From positions 84,568,120 to 84,632,119 of the forward strand of contig NC_133535.1 of assembly GCF_048544455.1 (NCBI RefSeq): DNA of 64,000 bases, written 5' to 3'. Position 1 is the first letter of the stretch. Each line of letters starts with the position of its first letter. The translations under genes were made by a program, and so were the position numbers. Below are positions 1 to 11,731 of the stretch, piece after piece. The stretch comes from Silene latifolia. Its lineage: Eukaryota > Streptophyta > Magnoliopsida > Caryophyllales > Caryophyllaceae. The notes under the pieces are model-generated. The model ran no database searches, was not told where the DNA came from, and was given only the letters and a program-made list of their open reading frames with translations.

Positions 1-805
1 TCCAAATAATAAAGTAAAGAATAATAGAAGAAAACTTGATTGATTGATGAAGAGTTGTCAATTCTCCAATAATAACCCAATAATCTTCAATTACCCAATA
101 ATAAACTTGAATTTCTCAATAATAAATTTGAACAATAATTAAGGAAAGATTAATGTGTAATTTTGTGGAAATATTAAAGGATAATCTATTCTAATCTACT
201 CCTAATCTAATCTAAAGACTTGGTGATTAGCTAGGTAATACAATGGGGTATATATAGTGGTACATCATTATGTTAAGGAAGGGTAGATTAATAAATAATA
301 ATGCTAAGTGTTGACTAAGGAAATGCAAGTCTCGAGAGAAATGCGCGCATCACGTAGCAAGGAAAAGAATTCTGTCAAACAATCCGCTCATCCCGACTGA
401 AAAATGCGTAACCTGAGCCTCAACCCGAGCGGGTTAATTCTATCCTGAGTGGGTTGAGCTGTATCCCGTTCTACTTGAGCTTGATCCGCGCGGGTTGAGC
501 TGCTGTTTCCCTTTTTCTTGCTTTGAAGCCTATGATGCTTCTATATACTCTTTATTCCTACTTCCTTGGTCATCATTCTTGCCTCCTCTTCATACTTAGT
601 TCATCCAAGATCGTCAACAAGCATCCGAATATGCGTGAGAGTCGGGAATTCCGCCTCATTATCTCCTTTCCTATAAGACATATAAGATGCACTAGGAAAG
701 CAAAGTAGAAAGGATTTGACGGATAAAATGGCCAAGAAATGTTATAAAAGTATGCAAAATAGGTTTAATTAAGGGACTAAATGTGCGCAATTAAGAGTCA
801 CATCG
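1..805 (-). mobile_element. 3' LTR of Athila-like element B, cut by window edge
   Basis: This stretch is nearly the same as 16168-16950, the inner half of the other LTR of the same element, so it is an LTR and not a single-copy region. The element reads on the minus strand, so this is its 3' LTR; the rest lies left of the window. A TATA box on the minus strand (CTATATATACCCC) is at 245-257. Next to it, at about 365-505, lies a cluster of CG-rich inverted repeats such as AACCCGAGCGGGTT (422-435). The LTR should end in CA as the other copy does, but reads CG at 804-805, a single change. Confidence 0.85.
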
Positions 806-2838
806 AACATCCCCAAACCGAACCTTTACTAGGTGACTAGAACTAGACCTTTATTTAAATTATCCTAGTAACATAACCGATGTGAGACAATTAGCGGGTC
901 TCACTTTGCCCCTTCAACTCACAACAAGACAACCATGAGGTAGGATGCCTTCTTGCAAGGCAAGGTGGAGCTTGCCAAAATGGCGACACATCCAAGCATT
1001 AAGCACACAAAACAAGCAATGGATGCATATACAAAAATGAATAGCCACTTTCTTCATCTAAGTGGCGAAAATTATCTAAAAGGGAAGCAATATAAGGGTA
1101 CACATTCCATCATAGATACAGTTTCTTCAAACTACTAAGCCTAGAAGGATACCAATAAATCACCTCCAAGTTATGTCAAGCTAGGGTACCTTTGTCCTCA
1201 ATCGTTAAATGCTTTTGTCAAGAGTAGACTCCTTATGGCGTTAGAAACACTAGAGGATCGCGTAATTACCCTTCTTGCCTAGACAAGAAGAAGGGTCGTC
1301 CCCTCTCTATCATGCACAAAAATGGATTCGATGGATAAAAGGGATCAATGCTTTTATTGTTGTTATTCCCCCCAATTTCTTGTGGCATTCGACATTTTTG
1401 AGAACAATTTCTTTTTGCCATTTCTTTGATGTCCGGCTTTTCAATGCTTGACAATTTCAACTTTTTGCATTTTCTTTTTGAACATTTTCAAAGTCACCCC
1501 ATTTGTAGCGAGGGTGCTTATATTTGAAGCATAAGAGTTCTTATTTTTGTACTCCTCTTTTCTTTGATGCAAATTGCAAACTTTTTCTTTTCTTTTCATT
1601 TCTTGAACTCAAATTTGAACAATTTTTGTGCCCATTCCCTTTTTGATGACAAAATGTGGTAGAATATGGAAGATGGTTGCATGGCTTCAAGGGTCATCTT
1701 GGAATAAACGGTAGCCAAGGAGTTATCACACCACAAGGTACTCTTGACTAGGCCTTAATTCATGGGTCAAAGGATACTAGCATGACACATCCTAGGGTGT
1801 TTTACAAGCATTCTACAAGAAAACTCTCAAGAATAAAAAGTATCTACATGGGCCTTATCTACACTTGTCAAGTTTCCCAAATAGATGCTTTCACAAAATT
1901 TTTCCTAAATGCAACTATATGCCATGATGCAACTATCATTTATACAACCTAATGCATATGCTTCTACCAACTAGTATGCCAAATAATCTAAATGCAATCC
2001 TATAATCACATTGGTTCATATCGCATCAATCAAAATAAAGCCACATAGTCATTAACATAAAGAGGAAAAAGGAGATTGGAAAGATCATACCATGCGGTCT
2101 TAATGATCCTCATGTCTCGGATGTGGCGTAGTCAATCAATGTAAAGAAGGATAGACAAACAAACAAACAAACAAACAAGTATATACAATATAAACAATAC
2201 TACACTATAAAGGAATGAACATGTTTTTAGTTTTTCAAATTTTCAAATTTTTATGGGTTTTTGTTTATGAAATAAAGAGACATGTTTTTGTATTTTCAAA
2301 ATTTTTCAATTTTTATCATTTTTTTGATTTTTAATCAAGTTAGAATTCCTCATCCCCACACTAGTATGGGCATTGTCCTCAATGGCCAATACGATAAGGA
2401 ATTATGCAAGCTATATGAGAATGCATGATTTCTACACTAAATGCAAACTATATGATATATAAACAAGTGAATGCATTCTAAACTATACTATATGATTTAT
2501 GAATTTTTGTTTGGTTGGAGAGCATAATTTGAATTAACTCTAAATGCGTGTGCTTAAACTTCCCCTAACCAAATAAGACACTATTGCTAGTGTAGAAATT
2601 TGGGGGAGTTCATGCACAAGATGCTATGCATGAAACTAATTTTGTCATTTTGGATTTTACATGTGGGAACAATAAAAGACACCTCAATGAGACCGAGGTG
2701 GGAGTCCTTTTGGTGTTGCTAGGACTCAAACAAATGATCAAGATAAAAATATTTAAAAACAAGAGAAATGAACAAAGCTAAAGGAGGTGTAGGAAACTCA
2801 CAATGGATTGTGGCATCCTCCAAAAAGCTTGCTAATCC
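806..2838 (-). other. non-coding 3' region of element B
   Basis: No gene is visible here. The stretch aligns along its whole length with 36830-38772 of element D, which lies in the same place between the env-position ORF and the 3' LTR. A purine tract on the minus strand (GGTTTGGGGATGTTC, 805-820) borders the LTR and is the likely polypurine tract priming plus-strand synthesis. A hairpin with arms GCCACTT/AAGTGGC near 1042-1064 is kept in D near 37081-37104. A small plus-strand ORF at 953-1138 has a counterpart at 36992-37177, but the two lose and regain frame through indels, so I do not call it a gene. Confidence 0.7.
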
Positions 2839-2923
2839 TCATTTGTCGCCCATGGCGACATCACTATCATCCTCATCGTCATCCTCATTATCCTCATTGT
2901 CATCATCATCCACCTCCATGGAT
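2839..2923 (-). pseudogene. C-terminal end of the env-position ORF of element B, cut off by element E
   Basis: On the minus strand this encodes a short Asp/Glu-rich tail ending in a TGA stop at 2839-2841. The reading frame continues from the piece that ends at 11732 once the copia element between them and one copy of its TGGAT duplication are left out, so both are one ORF split by the insertion. An acidic C-terminus is also seen in the intact homologue of element D (38773-40377). The tail has no recognisable domain. Confidence 0.75.
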
Positions 2924-4002
2924 TGGTGGAGCTTGTGTCCTCCACAAATTAGTGTGATAACATTTATAAATCTCTTATAGGTTCACAAGGGTATACTTCG
3001 TATTTTATCAGTTGATTAACGATTACCTAATAACGGTTGGCTTGCTAGAAAGTTTGACGTTATTATCATTCTAATGGCGGTGATCAACTGGTCCCAAAAA
3101 GTCACACCTAAAGGATGTGTTTGAGAGATGTGATTATGGAAATGTAATCACATTGATGCCTTATATGACTAAACAGTTAGTCAATGTGTTGATGAGACGA
3201 TTATTTAATTCAATTAAATAATATTAGCTGAGACGAATTAACTGTCAAATTCGTAAATTGAATATAAACAGTTATATTTAATTAATGTATATAATGTTAG
3301 CTTGAACGAATTAAGATGTTAATTCGTAATTAAACGTATCGGTTATATTTAATTAGCTAATTATAAATATGCGATATTTATAGTTAAAGTATATATTATA
3401 CGAGATTGTCATAATAAATTATTACTGACCGGTATTAATAACTCGACTGCAAGCTGTTGTGTGTAGACTTATTAATACGGAATAAATTAAATGACAATTT
3501 ACAAATTATACACTTTATATACATTTTGTAAACTACCAAAAATAAGAAGATTTAATCACCTTATTTTGGTAGGTGAAAAAAACCGAAAATAAGAAGAATA
3601 ATCCCTCTTATTTTCGGTTAGGGTTGGACGAAATAAGGAGAGACAATATCTCCCCCTTATTCACTCTTATTTCGGTTATAATAAGTGTGTCGGAGATCAT
3701 TTTTCTAACCTAATTTTAACCTAGCACACTCTCATCAAAACAAAAACACAAAACCCTAAATTAATTAAGAGAATTTGGGGATCGATTCTAGCAAGAACAA
3801 AGGCATATCTCATATCATCTTGGGTGCAACTGATAGGAGAATATCATTGCGATATTGTTCATAGGCCATATTAGCTAGGACCGAAGGTTATTTCTTAATC
3901 TCTCTATTTTGTTTATGCTATTTCATTTATGACTCGTATTCATAAACATAATTTCGTTATAATCCTTATAATTTAAAGGGAAGTATACCGATATTTCCTA
4001 CA
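2924..4002 (+). repeat. 5' LTR of copia element E
   Basis: Matches 10649-11731 almost base for base. It carries the promoter and the poly(A) signals of the element; I could not pick out one convincing TATA box among many AT-rich stretches. It ends CTACA just before the primer site. Differences from the 3' copy are few but partly clustered, for example near 3448-3465. Confidence 0.95.
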
Positions 4003-4004
4003 AG

Positions 4005-4017
4005 TGATATCAGAGCC
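4005..4017 (+). promoter_or_regulatory. primer binding site of element E (initiator tRNA-Met)
   Basis: TGATATCAGAGCC lies two bases after the LTR. It matches the usual plant primer site TGGTATCAGAGCC, complementary to the 3' end of initiator tRNA-Met, with one G-to-A change at the third base. Confidence 0.9.
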
Positions 4018-6014
4018 AAGGCCACGAAATTATTTTTGATGATTTTCATAAATTGAATTTAAACAAAATTTCGAGAAGAAAAAAAAAACAGTCGGCCGGT
4101 TTTTTTTTATTTTACCGAATGCAATCTTTTGGCCGAGTTGATTTTCGTTCTTGTTTTGATGATTATATTTCCATTTTGATTCATTCGTATTGTTGTTTTA
4201 ATCAGTTAAGATGATAATATGATAATTTGTAGATATTTGATTTAATGAGGATTAAATTATAATGTAAATGGAAATCGTCTTGTTGATGATGTTAAATTTG
4301 TTTTTGCTATATAGTTTTTGGCATATATGGTTAATCATGTTTCATTAATTTATATGCTAATCTTGATCTAATAGCAACTATAAACGAATTTGTTCATCTA
4401 AATGTTTTTTTCGATGAAAAAATATGGGGGCTGTTTTCGTTTTTTTTTATTCAGCCGAGAATAATAAAAAAAAAAATCTGTTTTTTTTGTTTTTAGGGAA
4501 TATTGCCGAAAAGAAAAAAAAGGAAAGCTGTTTTTTGTTTTTTTTTTCAGTTTAGCCGAGAGCTGAAAATTTAAATTTTTTTTTTTCTGTTTTTGTTTCG
4601 GTTTTTACTGAAATGCCGAGAAAGAGAAAAAAAACAGGCTGGTTTTTCGTTTTTTTCTTGCTGCCGAGACCAAAGAAAAAAAAGGATTTTTTTTTTGTTT
4701 TATTTTGGCCAATATTGATTATACATTAAATTATTAATGTATGATAAATTATTGTGAAGCGGTTCACAAAATCATAGATACCTAATTATTTTAAAGAGGT
4801 TTAAAATAATGTGTGTTTAATTCATATTATAGGTCAATGTGAATTAAGATTGAAATTAATGTGAGTAATTGAGGAATTGTCACTTAATTTGATCATTTAA
4901 AGAGGTGGTTTGGGAAATTAATCTACATAATTAAGGAATTATGTCTTGCATGTTTAATTTTTAGTTGATGCAATTTTTATTAGTTGAATGAATCCTTGAA
5001 TGAATTTATTTACGTATTTTTGCAATCGGTTGTAATTTGTAATACCTAGTGTGGCCTTAGTTAAATTATGTTTTCGTAATGATGGAAACATAATTTTTAA
5101 TGTAATTTGAGATCTCGTATCTCCGTTTGGTTTTCTTTATTTATTACGGTTTTGAAATTAGAATGTAAATAGGTTTATTATGTAATTTTAAATTGTAATT
5201 TTTGAGAAGACTAAAGATGGAGATTGGAGCTCACTCGCGCTACATGGACCAAGATGGAACATCAAGACAAGCTTCTCAGGTCCAAGGATGGATTCCAAAG
5301 TTGTATTTATATTCATTTTGATAGATAGGCCACACTAGGACTTTATTTTGTTTTACGTTTTACCATTCTTATTGCTTTTCATTCACATGCTAGTTAGTGC
5401 ATCATTTTCCGCCTAAAACCAAACCACCTACTAAAATGCATGAAAATTGACTCATATAGATTGTATGTTAGTTTTCATAGACATACAGATGTCACTCAGT
5501 TTAAGCCATTACCTTAGTTTATTCATTCACGCATGCTAGATATTAGTTCACTTAAAATGAATTAAAATAAAGTTGATGGAATCTTCCTCTAAAACGGAAA
5601 TTGAGACTAGTCTTTATAAGAGCAAATAACTATGAATCCCTTCTTCGTCGGTAGGCATAATATGACCCCTTCTACGTTGGGTAAGTAGTTTGTGTTGACT
5701 TAGTTTATCTCAACATTATAGTCCGAAGAGTTTCTCGTGATTATGATGGGCTAAAGATAGAATTTACAGAAATTTATCGACCAAGAATTCTAACAGTAGA
5801 ACTAGCTAAAAGGTTGGCTTATCAATTTACAGGTAATTGAGTCTTGGGATCATTTATATAATTCTTGAGGGAGGTCAATTGTATAAATGCTTGAGTCTTC
5901 GCTTATAACAGTTTTGCATTAAGACTTAAATCATAACGATGTTTATACTTATTATTTTTATTCTTCTTTTTCGCAGTGTAGAATACGTTTATTTTGATAA
6001 TACTGTTACAACAA
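4018..6014 (+). other. long untranslated leader of element E with A/T-tract repeats
   Basis: About 2 kb without an ORF lies between the primer site and gag. From about 4080 to 4710 it holds a degenerate series of modules: GCCGAG (near 4132, 4452, 4553, 4614, 4663, and GCCGAA near 4504) followed by a purine A-run and then a T-run, each able to fold back on itself. The rest is plain AT-rich DNA in which I see nothing further. Confidence 0.6.
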
Positions 6015-6905
6015 ATGGCTGGAAATAACGAAATCCCAATGCCGAGTGCCACACTTGGACGCGAGTCCTGGCTTAAAGTTTTTATGGACAACATGAATCA
6101 GTTCACACGACTGAAGAATGATGGGTCCAACTTTGCGGACTGGGAGGCAGCACTACGGAATGCTGCCATTGCTGACGCTAAGCTCAAGTATTTAACTGAG
6201 CCAATACCGGTAAACCTAGGCCCCAATGCAGGAGTTAACAAGTCAGTTGCTTATAGTGACTTCGTCAGGGAAGCAGGTGCGATAAAGAACGTACTCATCT
6301 TTGCAATGGAAACCAATTTGCAGAGACGCTTCATTGCCCAAGGTGCAAATAAGATTTTCACTACGCTCACTAACGAGTTCTCAAAAGCACCGAGAATCGT
6401 TACTTATGAGCATACCTGTCGCTTCTTTGATGCGAAACTCCAAAAGGGCCAACCGGTTAGCCCACACATTCGTAACATGATTAAGAATGTCGAGAAATTG
6501 GAAGCACTTGATTGTAAAATCAGTGAGAGCATAGTCATTGACCGTATGCTTCATTCATTTCATGATGGTTTTGCCTTTTTTAGGGCCAATTACTACATGA
6601 ATGACTTGAAGAAAAGTCCTCATGAGCTACACTCACTTCTTGTATAGACCGAGAAGGATATGAAATTGAGTGGGAGCATGAAGCAGGATGTTCTCATGAT
6701 TGCCAACAAGAATAAGGGTAAGGGCAAAGCTCCCGGCGACCTAATTGTAGGTAAGCCAAAGTTCAAGAAGCCAGAAAACGGTAAGAGTGGACCTGGTGAC
6801 ACTAGTGGCTCATAAGGCAAGCCAAAGAGCAAGGGCGGTGACATTGAGTGCCACCATTGTCACAAGACTGGACATTGGAGGAGGAACTGTCCCGTGTACC
6901 GTGAG
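6015..6905 (+). pseudogene. copia gag (capsid/nucleocapsid) of element E
   Basis: Gag forms the virus-like particle that packages element RNA. The start is the ATG at 6015 (MAGNNEIP...), the first ATG of a frame that then runs through gag, protease, integrase and the start of RT, as in copia elements that make one polyprotein. A stop (TAG, 6645-6647) and a second stop (TAA, near 6812) break gag; both are one base from a sense codon. After them the nucleocapsid zinc knuckle CHHCHKTGHWRRNC (CX2CX4HX4C) is still readable at about 6850-6891. With the two stops it cannot give full-length Gag. Confidence 0.85.
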
Positions 6906-7380
6906 GACATAAAAGCAGGCCGCGTCGTTCCTGTTGGTATGTCATCTTATATTCATATGATTGAGATTAACCATGCAAGTTTCGTAACTTGGGTACTTGA
7001 TACTGGTTATGGTTCTCATCTGTGTAATCATTTGCAGGGCCTAAAAAACATCACACCTCTCGGAAAGGGTGATGTGGACCTGCGAGTCGGGAATGGAGCT
7101 AGAGTTGCTGCAGTCTCGAAGGGAACATACGTAATCCAACTCCCTAGTGGTTTTGAGTTATTTTTATATAACTGTTACTATGTACCCAGTTTGTCTAAGA
7201 ACATTATTTCTGTTTCCGTACTTGATAAGGACGGGTTTTCATTTTTAATAAAGGATAAGAGCTGTATTTTCTCCTTCAATGAAATGATTTATGGCAAAGC
7301 AGTTTCCATGAATGGAATTTACATCTTAGATCAAACCACGGAAATATTACACGTGAATAATAAGAAATTAAAGGTTGGTG
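6906..7380 (+). pseudogene. copia aspartic protease of element E
   Basis: The protease cuts the Gag-Pol polyprotein. The active-site block WVLDTGYGSHLC (near 6988-7023) has the canonical DTG of retropepsins and the flanking residues usual in copia proteases, and the family block YYVPSLSKNIISVS follows near 7175-7220. This part of the frame is open. It follows the nucleocapsid directly and runs on into the pre-integrase domain with no gap. Since upstream stops lie in gag, it would be made only by readthrough. Confidence 0.85.
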
Positions 7381-8252
7381 ACAAAGATCAAACCTATCTA
7401 TGGCATTGTCGAATGGGACACATAAATGAAAAACGTGTAAAGAAACTCGTCGATAATGGGACTATTCCCGCATTCGATTTTTCTACATTTGGCACGTGTG
7501 AATTATGTCTTATCGGCAAAATGACTCGAATTTCCTTCAAAGGTGTTGGAATGTGCGCTAGTGACCTATTAGGACTCATACATACTGATGTTTGTGGACC
7601 TATGTCAATTACCGCTAGAGATGGCTATAGATATTTTATCACTTTCACGGACGATTTGAGTAGATACGGATATGTCTACTTGATGAAGCATAAAAGTGAG
7701 TCCTTTGAGAAATTCAAGGAATACCAGAACAAGGTTGAGAACCAACTGGGTAGAAAGGTTAAAGCACTTCGTTCAGATCGGGGTGGCGAATATCTTTCAA
7801 ATGAGTTTGATCAACACCTTAAAGACTGTGGAATCATTTTATAGTTAACTCCACCTGGAACACCTCAATTAAATGGTGTGTCCGAACGGAGAAATCGAAC
7901 ATTACTTGATATGGTTCGATCCATGATGAGTCACACGGTAGTACCTGATTCATTATGGGGTTTTGCTCTTTTGTTAGCTGCTCTTATACTTAACCGAAGT
8001 CCGACTAAAGCTGTCGACAAGACTCCATATGAAATGTGGAAGGGAACGGTCCCTAACTTGTCCTTTATTCGGGTTTGGGGCTGCGAGGCTTATGTCAAGT
8101 GGAGACACGAGGATAAGCTTGGCCCGCGATCGGTCAAGACATACTTTATTGGTTATCCAAAAGGAATGTTTGGTCATTACTTCTATTCGCCTACCGAACA
8201 TCGAGTTTTTGTTGCGGCTAGTGCGACGTTCTTAGAGAAAGAATTTCTCTAG
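7381..8252 (+). pseudogene. copia integrase of element E
   Basis: Integrase inserts the DNA copy into the genome. Visible are the zinc-binding N-terminal block (WHCRMGHIN ... CELCLIGKMT, 7400-7530), the catalytic core with its first Asp in HTDVCGPM (near 7580), the second Asp in ALRSDRGGEY (near 7770-7795), and the Glu in GVSERRNRTLLDM (near 7876-7915), giving D,D-35-E order. One TAG stop at 7842-7844 falls between the second Asp and the Glu, and a TAG at 8250-8252 ends the open part. All pieces are in the same frame as gag. Confidence 0.88.
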
Positions 8253-9100
8253 AACAAGACAAGTAATAGAACCTTCGAGCTGTCGGAGATTCCAGAACCA
8301 ACAACCGAGGAACAAATGGAGGAAGTTGTTCCTCCAACCGATGATACGGTTAATATTCCTCAGGAACCTAGGAGGTCGGGTAGAGTCTCTAATCCTCCGG
8401 ACAGATACATTGGTATGGTCGAGGAGAGTGACGTTTTACTCCTAGAGAGTAATGAACCCGCTACCTATAAAGGTGCAATGACCTGTTCCGACTCAAAGCT
8501 ATGGCTTGAAGCCATGCAATCCGAGATGAACTCCATGTATGAGAATGACGTATGGGATCTAGTTGATTTACCTAATAAGGTAAAACCTCTACATTGCAAA
8601 TGGCTTTACAAAATAAAGCGTTCTGTAGACGGGCAACCAGATACCTATAAGGCACGACTAGTGGCAAAAGGTTACACTCAAGTGCACGGTTTGCATTATG
8701 ATGAAATTTTTGCACCCGTAGTTATGTTGCGTTCCATTTATGGACTTAAGCAAGCTTCTCGGAGTTGGAATCATCGTTTCGACCAGGTGTTAAATAGTAT
8801 GGTTTTACTCGATCGGTCGAGGAACCATACTTATATATCAAGTCGAGTGGGAGCAAGATTGTTTTCTTGAAATTGTATGTCGATGACATACTCTTGATTG
8901 GGAATGACATTCCTCTCTTATCTTCGGTTAAAGGATGGTTGAAGAACCATTTCCAGATGAAAGATCTGGGTGAGGCACAACGCATATTGGGAATCCGTAT
9001 CTACCGAGATAGATCACGACGGACGTTATCATTGAGTCAGGAGTCTTATTTGGATAAGATTCTTGAAAGGTTCAGCATGACCAACTCCAAGAAGGGGAAC
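8253..9100 (+). pseudogene. copia reverse transcriptase of element E, core deleted
   Basis: RT copies the RNA into DNA. The N-terminal half is present (WLEAMQSEMNSMYENDVWDL near 8500, KARLVAKGYTQ near 8648, FAPVVMLRS near 8709-8734). It then jumps to IYGLKQASRSW at 8735, so a block of roughly 60-70 residues that normally carries the first catalytic Asp is missing. After a frameshift near 8800-8870 the YVDD active-site block (8875-8886) and the following thumb region are readable in another frame. RT cannot work. Confidence 0.88.
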
Positions 9101-9861
9101 CTTCCAATGACGTCTGGGATGCAGTTGAGCAAGTCTCAGTCACCCACGACGCCTGAAGAGATTGAGCGCATGAGTCGTGTTCCTTATGCATCTGCAATAG
9201 GATCAATCATGTATGCCATGATATGCACACGTCCAGACGTGGCATATGCATTGAGTATGACGAGTCGGTACCAAAAGAATCCAGGTGAAACACACTGGAT
9301 AGTTGTTAAAAACATCCTTAAGTACCTACGGAGGACTAAGGATAGGGTATTGACTTATGGAGGAGATACTAAGCTATGCGCAATCGGTTACGCAGATGCT
9401 AGCTTCCAAACGGATCGAGATGATTCAAAATCTCAGTCCGGGTTCGTCTTCACTCTTAATGGTGCTGCGGTCAGCTGGAATAGTTCCAAATAGGATGTTG
9501 TAGCAGATTCTACCACTGAATCCGAGTACTATGACGCTTCAGAAGCAGCAAAGGAAGCTATATGGATGCGTCAATTCTTACAAAGACTTACGGTAGTTCC
9601 TAGTTTGAATGACCCGATCACCATCTATTGTGACAATAGAGGTGCCATCTTCCAGGCTACGGAGCCTAAGTCTAGCAAAAAATCTAGACATGTACATCGG
9701 AAAGCTCACCTGATCCGTGATTACGTGGAGCAATAAGAGATAGTGATTGACAAGATAGCTTCGGATGACAACATCGCGGATCCTCTCACTAAACCGTTGA
9801 ATTATGATAAGCATGAAGGGCACGTTATTTCCATGGAAATTAAACGTGTTCCTGAGTTGTA
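9101..9861 (+). pseudogene. copia RNase H of element E
   Basis: RNase H removes the RNA strand after reverse transcription. Family blocks in order: RPDVAYALSMTSRY (near 9232-9275), YADASFQTDRDD (near 9390), SSK followed by a TAG stop at 9491-9493 where Gln is usual, TESEYYDASEAAKEAIWMRQFL (near 9517-9580), DNRGAI (near 9632) and IADPLTKPLN (near 9775-9803). A second stop (TAA near 9734) precedes the natural end (TAG, 9859-9861). The two internal stops look like C-to-T changes of CAG/CAA codons. Confidence 0.85.
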
Positions 9862-10648
9862 GTAGTTGATTATGAATTCGATACATTATCTTTTTCATAT
9901 ACTATTTATAACTTCATCGTTTTATTATAATATTATTTTTTTCATATGGATTGTACTGACAACATTGAATGCCACAAAGTGAACTGAATTACATTATATT
10001 TGTTTTGGTCCGTAATCGCCTTAATGAGCTGATAACTCTGGCTATTATATTGTGCAGTCGATTGATGGTGGGTTCAACGAGCCATAAGTCAATCAGTTGG
10101 CTGACCGAACACAAATACGGGTTATAACGATACCTCGTAGGACAATTATTTTTGTGACAACGTAATGGAGTCCTAAATGTTTAAAAACATTCGGTGCCAG
10201 GTCGTGGATTGGACGTCCATTGTGTTCCTAGAGTCGATTCTTTTGACTATCGACTGTCTCTTGAGATTAAGGTAGTTTTTGGGTGACTTTGGTTTCTTTC
10301 TCATGGTCTGCCGTAACAGGCGACTAAGTAGTTTTTTTCTGGGTCATTTCATACTGTGCTTACATCTGCAGGATTCGAGTTAAAGAAAATATCCAACCTT
10401 TATCAGGTATAGTTATTTCTCAGGGCCACTCGAGGAGTTGTAACTGAAATGCATGGCCATGCTCGAATGATGATTCGTTTATCAGTTAAGTTACTCTCTA
10501 GTCGGGGAAACCACTCTTGATATTGATCACTTGTAAAATACGACCTTTGTGAATACGGATTTTGCAAATTGTTTTACATTGAGTGGGAGAAATTTTAGGA
10601 TATGAGAATCGGTTATCGCACATACACTTGTGAGGACAAGTGGGAGTT
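9862..10648 (+). other. non-coding 3' region and polypurine tract of element E
   Basis: No ORF is visible between RNase H and the 3' LTR. The purine stretch AAGTGGGAG just before the LTR (about 10638-10646) is the likely polypurine tract; a second similar stretch (GAGTGGGAGAAA, about 10581-10592) lies 60 bases upstream and may be a second primer site. Confidence 0.7.
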
Positions 10649-11731
10649 TGGTGGAGCTTGTGTCCTCCACAAATTAGTGTGATAACATTTATAAATCTCT
10701 TATAGGTTCACAAGGGTATACTTCGTATTTTATCAGTTGATTAACGATTACCTAATAACGGTTGGCTTGCTAGAAAGTTTGACGTTATTATCATTCTGAT
10801 GGCGGTGATCAACTGGTCCGTAAAAGTCACACCTAAAGGATGTGTTTGAGAGAGATGATTATGGAAATGTAATCACATTGATGCCTTATATGACTAAACA
10901 GTTAGTCAACGTGTTGATGAGACGATTATTTAATTCAATTAAATAATATTAGCTGAGACGAATTAACTGTCAAATTCGTAAATTGAATATAAACAGTTAT
11001 ATTTAATTAATGTATATAATGTTAGCTTGAACGAATTAAGATGTTAATTCGTAATTAAACGTAATCGGTTATATTTAATTAGCTAATTATAAATATGCGA
11101 TATTTATAGTTAAAGTATATATTATACGAGATTGTCATAATAAATTATTACTGACCGGTATTAATAACTCGATTGCAAAGTCGTTTTGTGTGTAGACTTA
11201 TTAATACGGAATAAATTAAATGACAATTTACAAATTATACACTTTATATACATTTTGTAAACTACCAAAAATAAGAAGATTTAATCACCTTATTTTGGTA
11301 GGTGAAAAAAACCGAAAATAAGAAGAATAATCCCTCTTATTTTCGGTTTGGGTTGGACGAAATAAGGAGAGAAAATATCTCCCCCTTATTCACTCTTATT
11401 TCGGTTATAATAAGTGTGTGGGAGATCATTTTTCTAACCTAATTTTAACCTAGCACACTCTCATCAAAACAATAACACAAAACCCTAAATTAATTAAGAG
11501 AATTTGGGGATCGATTCTAGCAAGAACAAAGGCATATCTCATATCATCTTGGGTGCAACTGATAGGAGAATATCATTGCGATATTGTTCATAGGCCATAT
11601 TAGCTAGGACCGAAGGTTATTTCTTAATCTCTCTATTTTGTTTATGCTATTTCATTTATGACTCATATTCGTAAACATAATTTCGTTATAATCCTTATAA
11701 TTTAAAGGGAAGTATACCGATATTTCCTACA
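10649..11731 (+). repeat. 3' LTR of copia element E
   Basis: Second copy of 2924-4002, ending CTACA at 11731 directly before the TGGAT duplication. Confidence 0.95.

Larger units (their letters stand above)
2924..11731 (+). mobile_element. Ty1/copia LTR retrotransposon E (complete, defective)
   Basis: An 8.8 kb element with two LTRs of about 1.08 kb beginning TGGTGGAGC and ending CTACA, flanked by a perfect 5 bp duplication TGGAT (2919-2923 and 11732-11736). The domain order gag, protease, integrase, RT, RNase H on the plus strand is that of Ty1/copia. It sits inside the env-position ORF of element B. The LTRs differ at about fifteen places, which suggests a fairly recent insertion, yet the coding region has several stops and a deletion in RT. 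The exact copia lineage is not certain; a Tork/Angela-type element is possible. Confidence 0.95.

Noticed and set aside
953..1138. 61-residue plus-strand ORF with a similar ORF at 36992-37177
   Set aside because: Antisense to two copies of the same non-coding 3' region; the frames differ in the middle through indels, so likeness comes from DNA homology, not protein selection.
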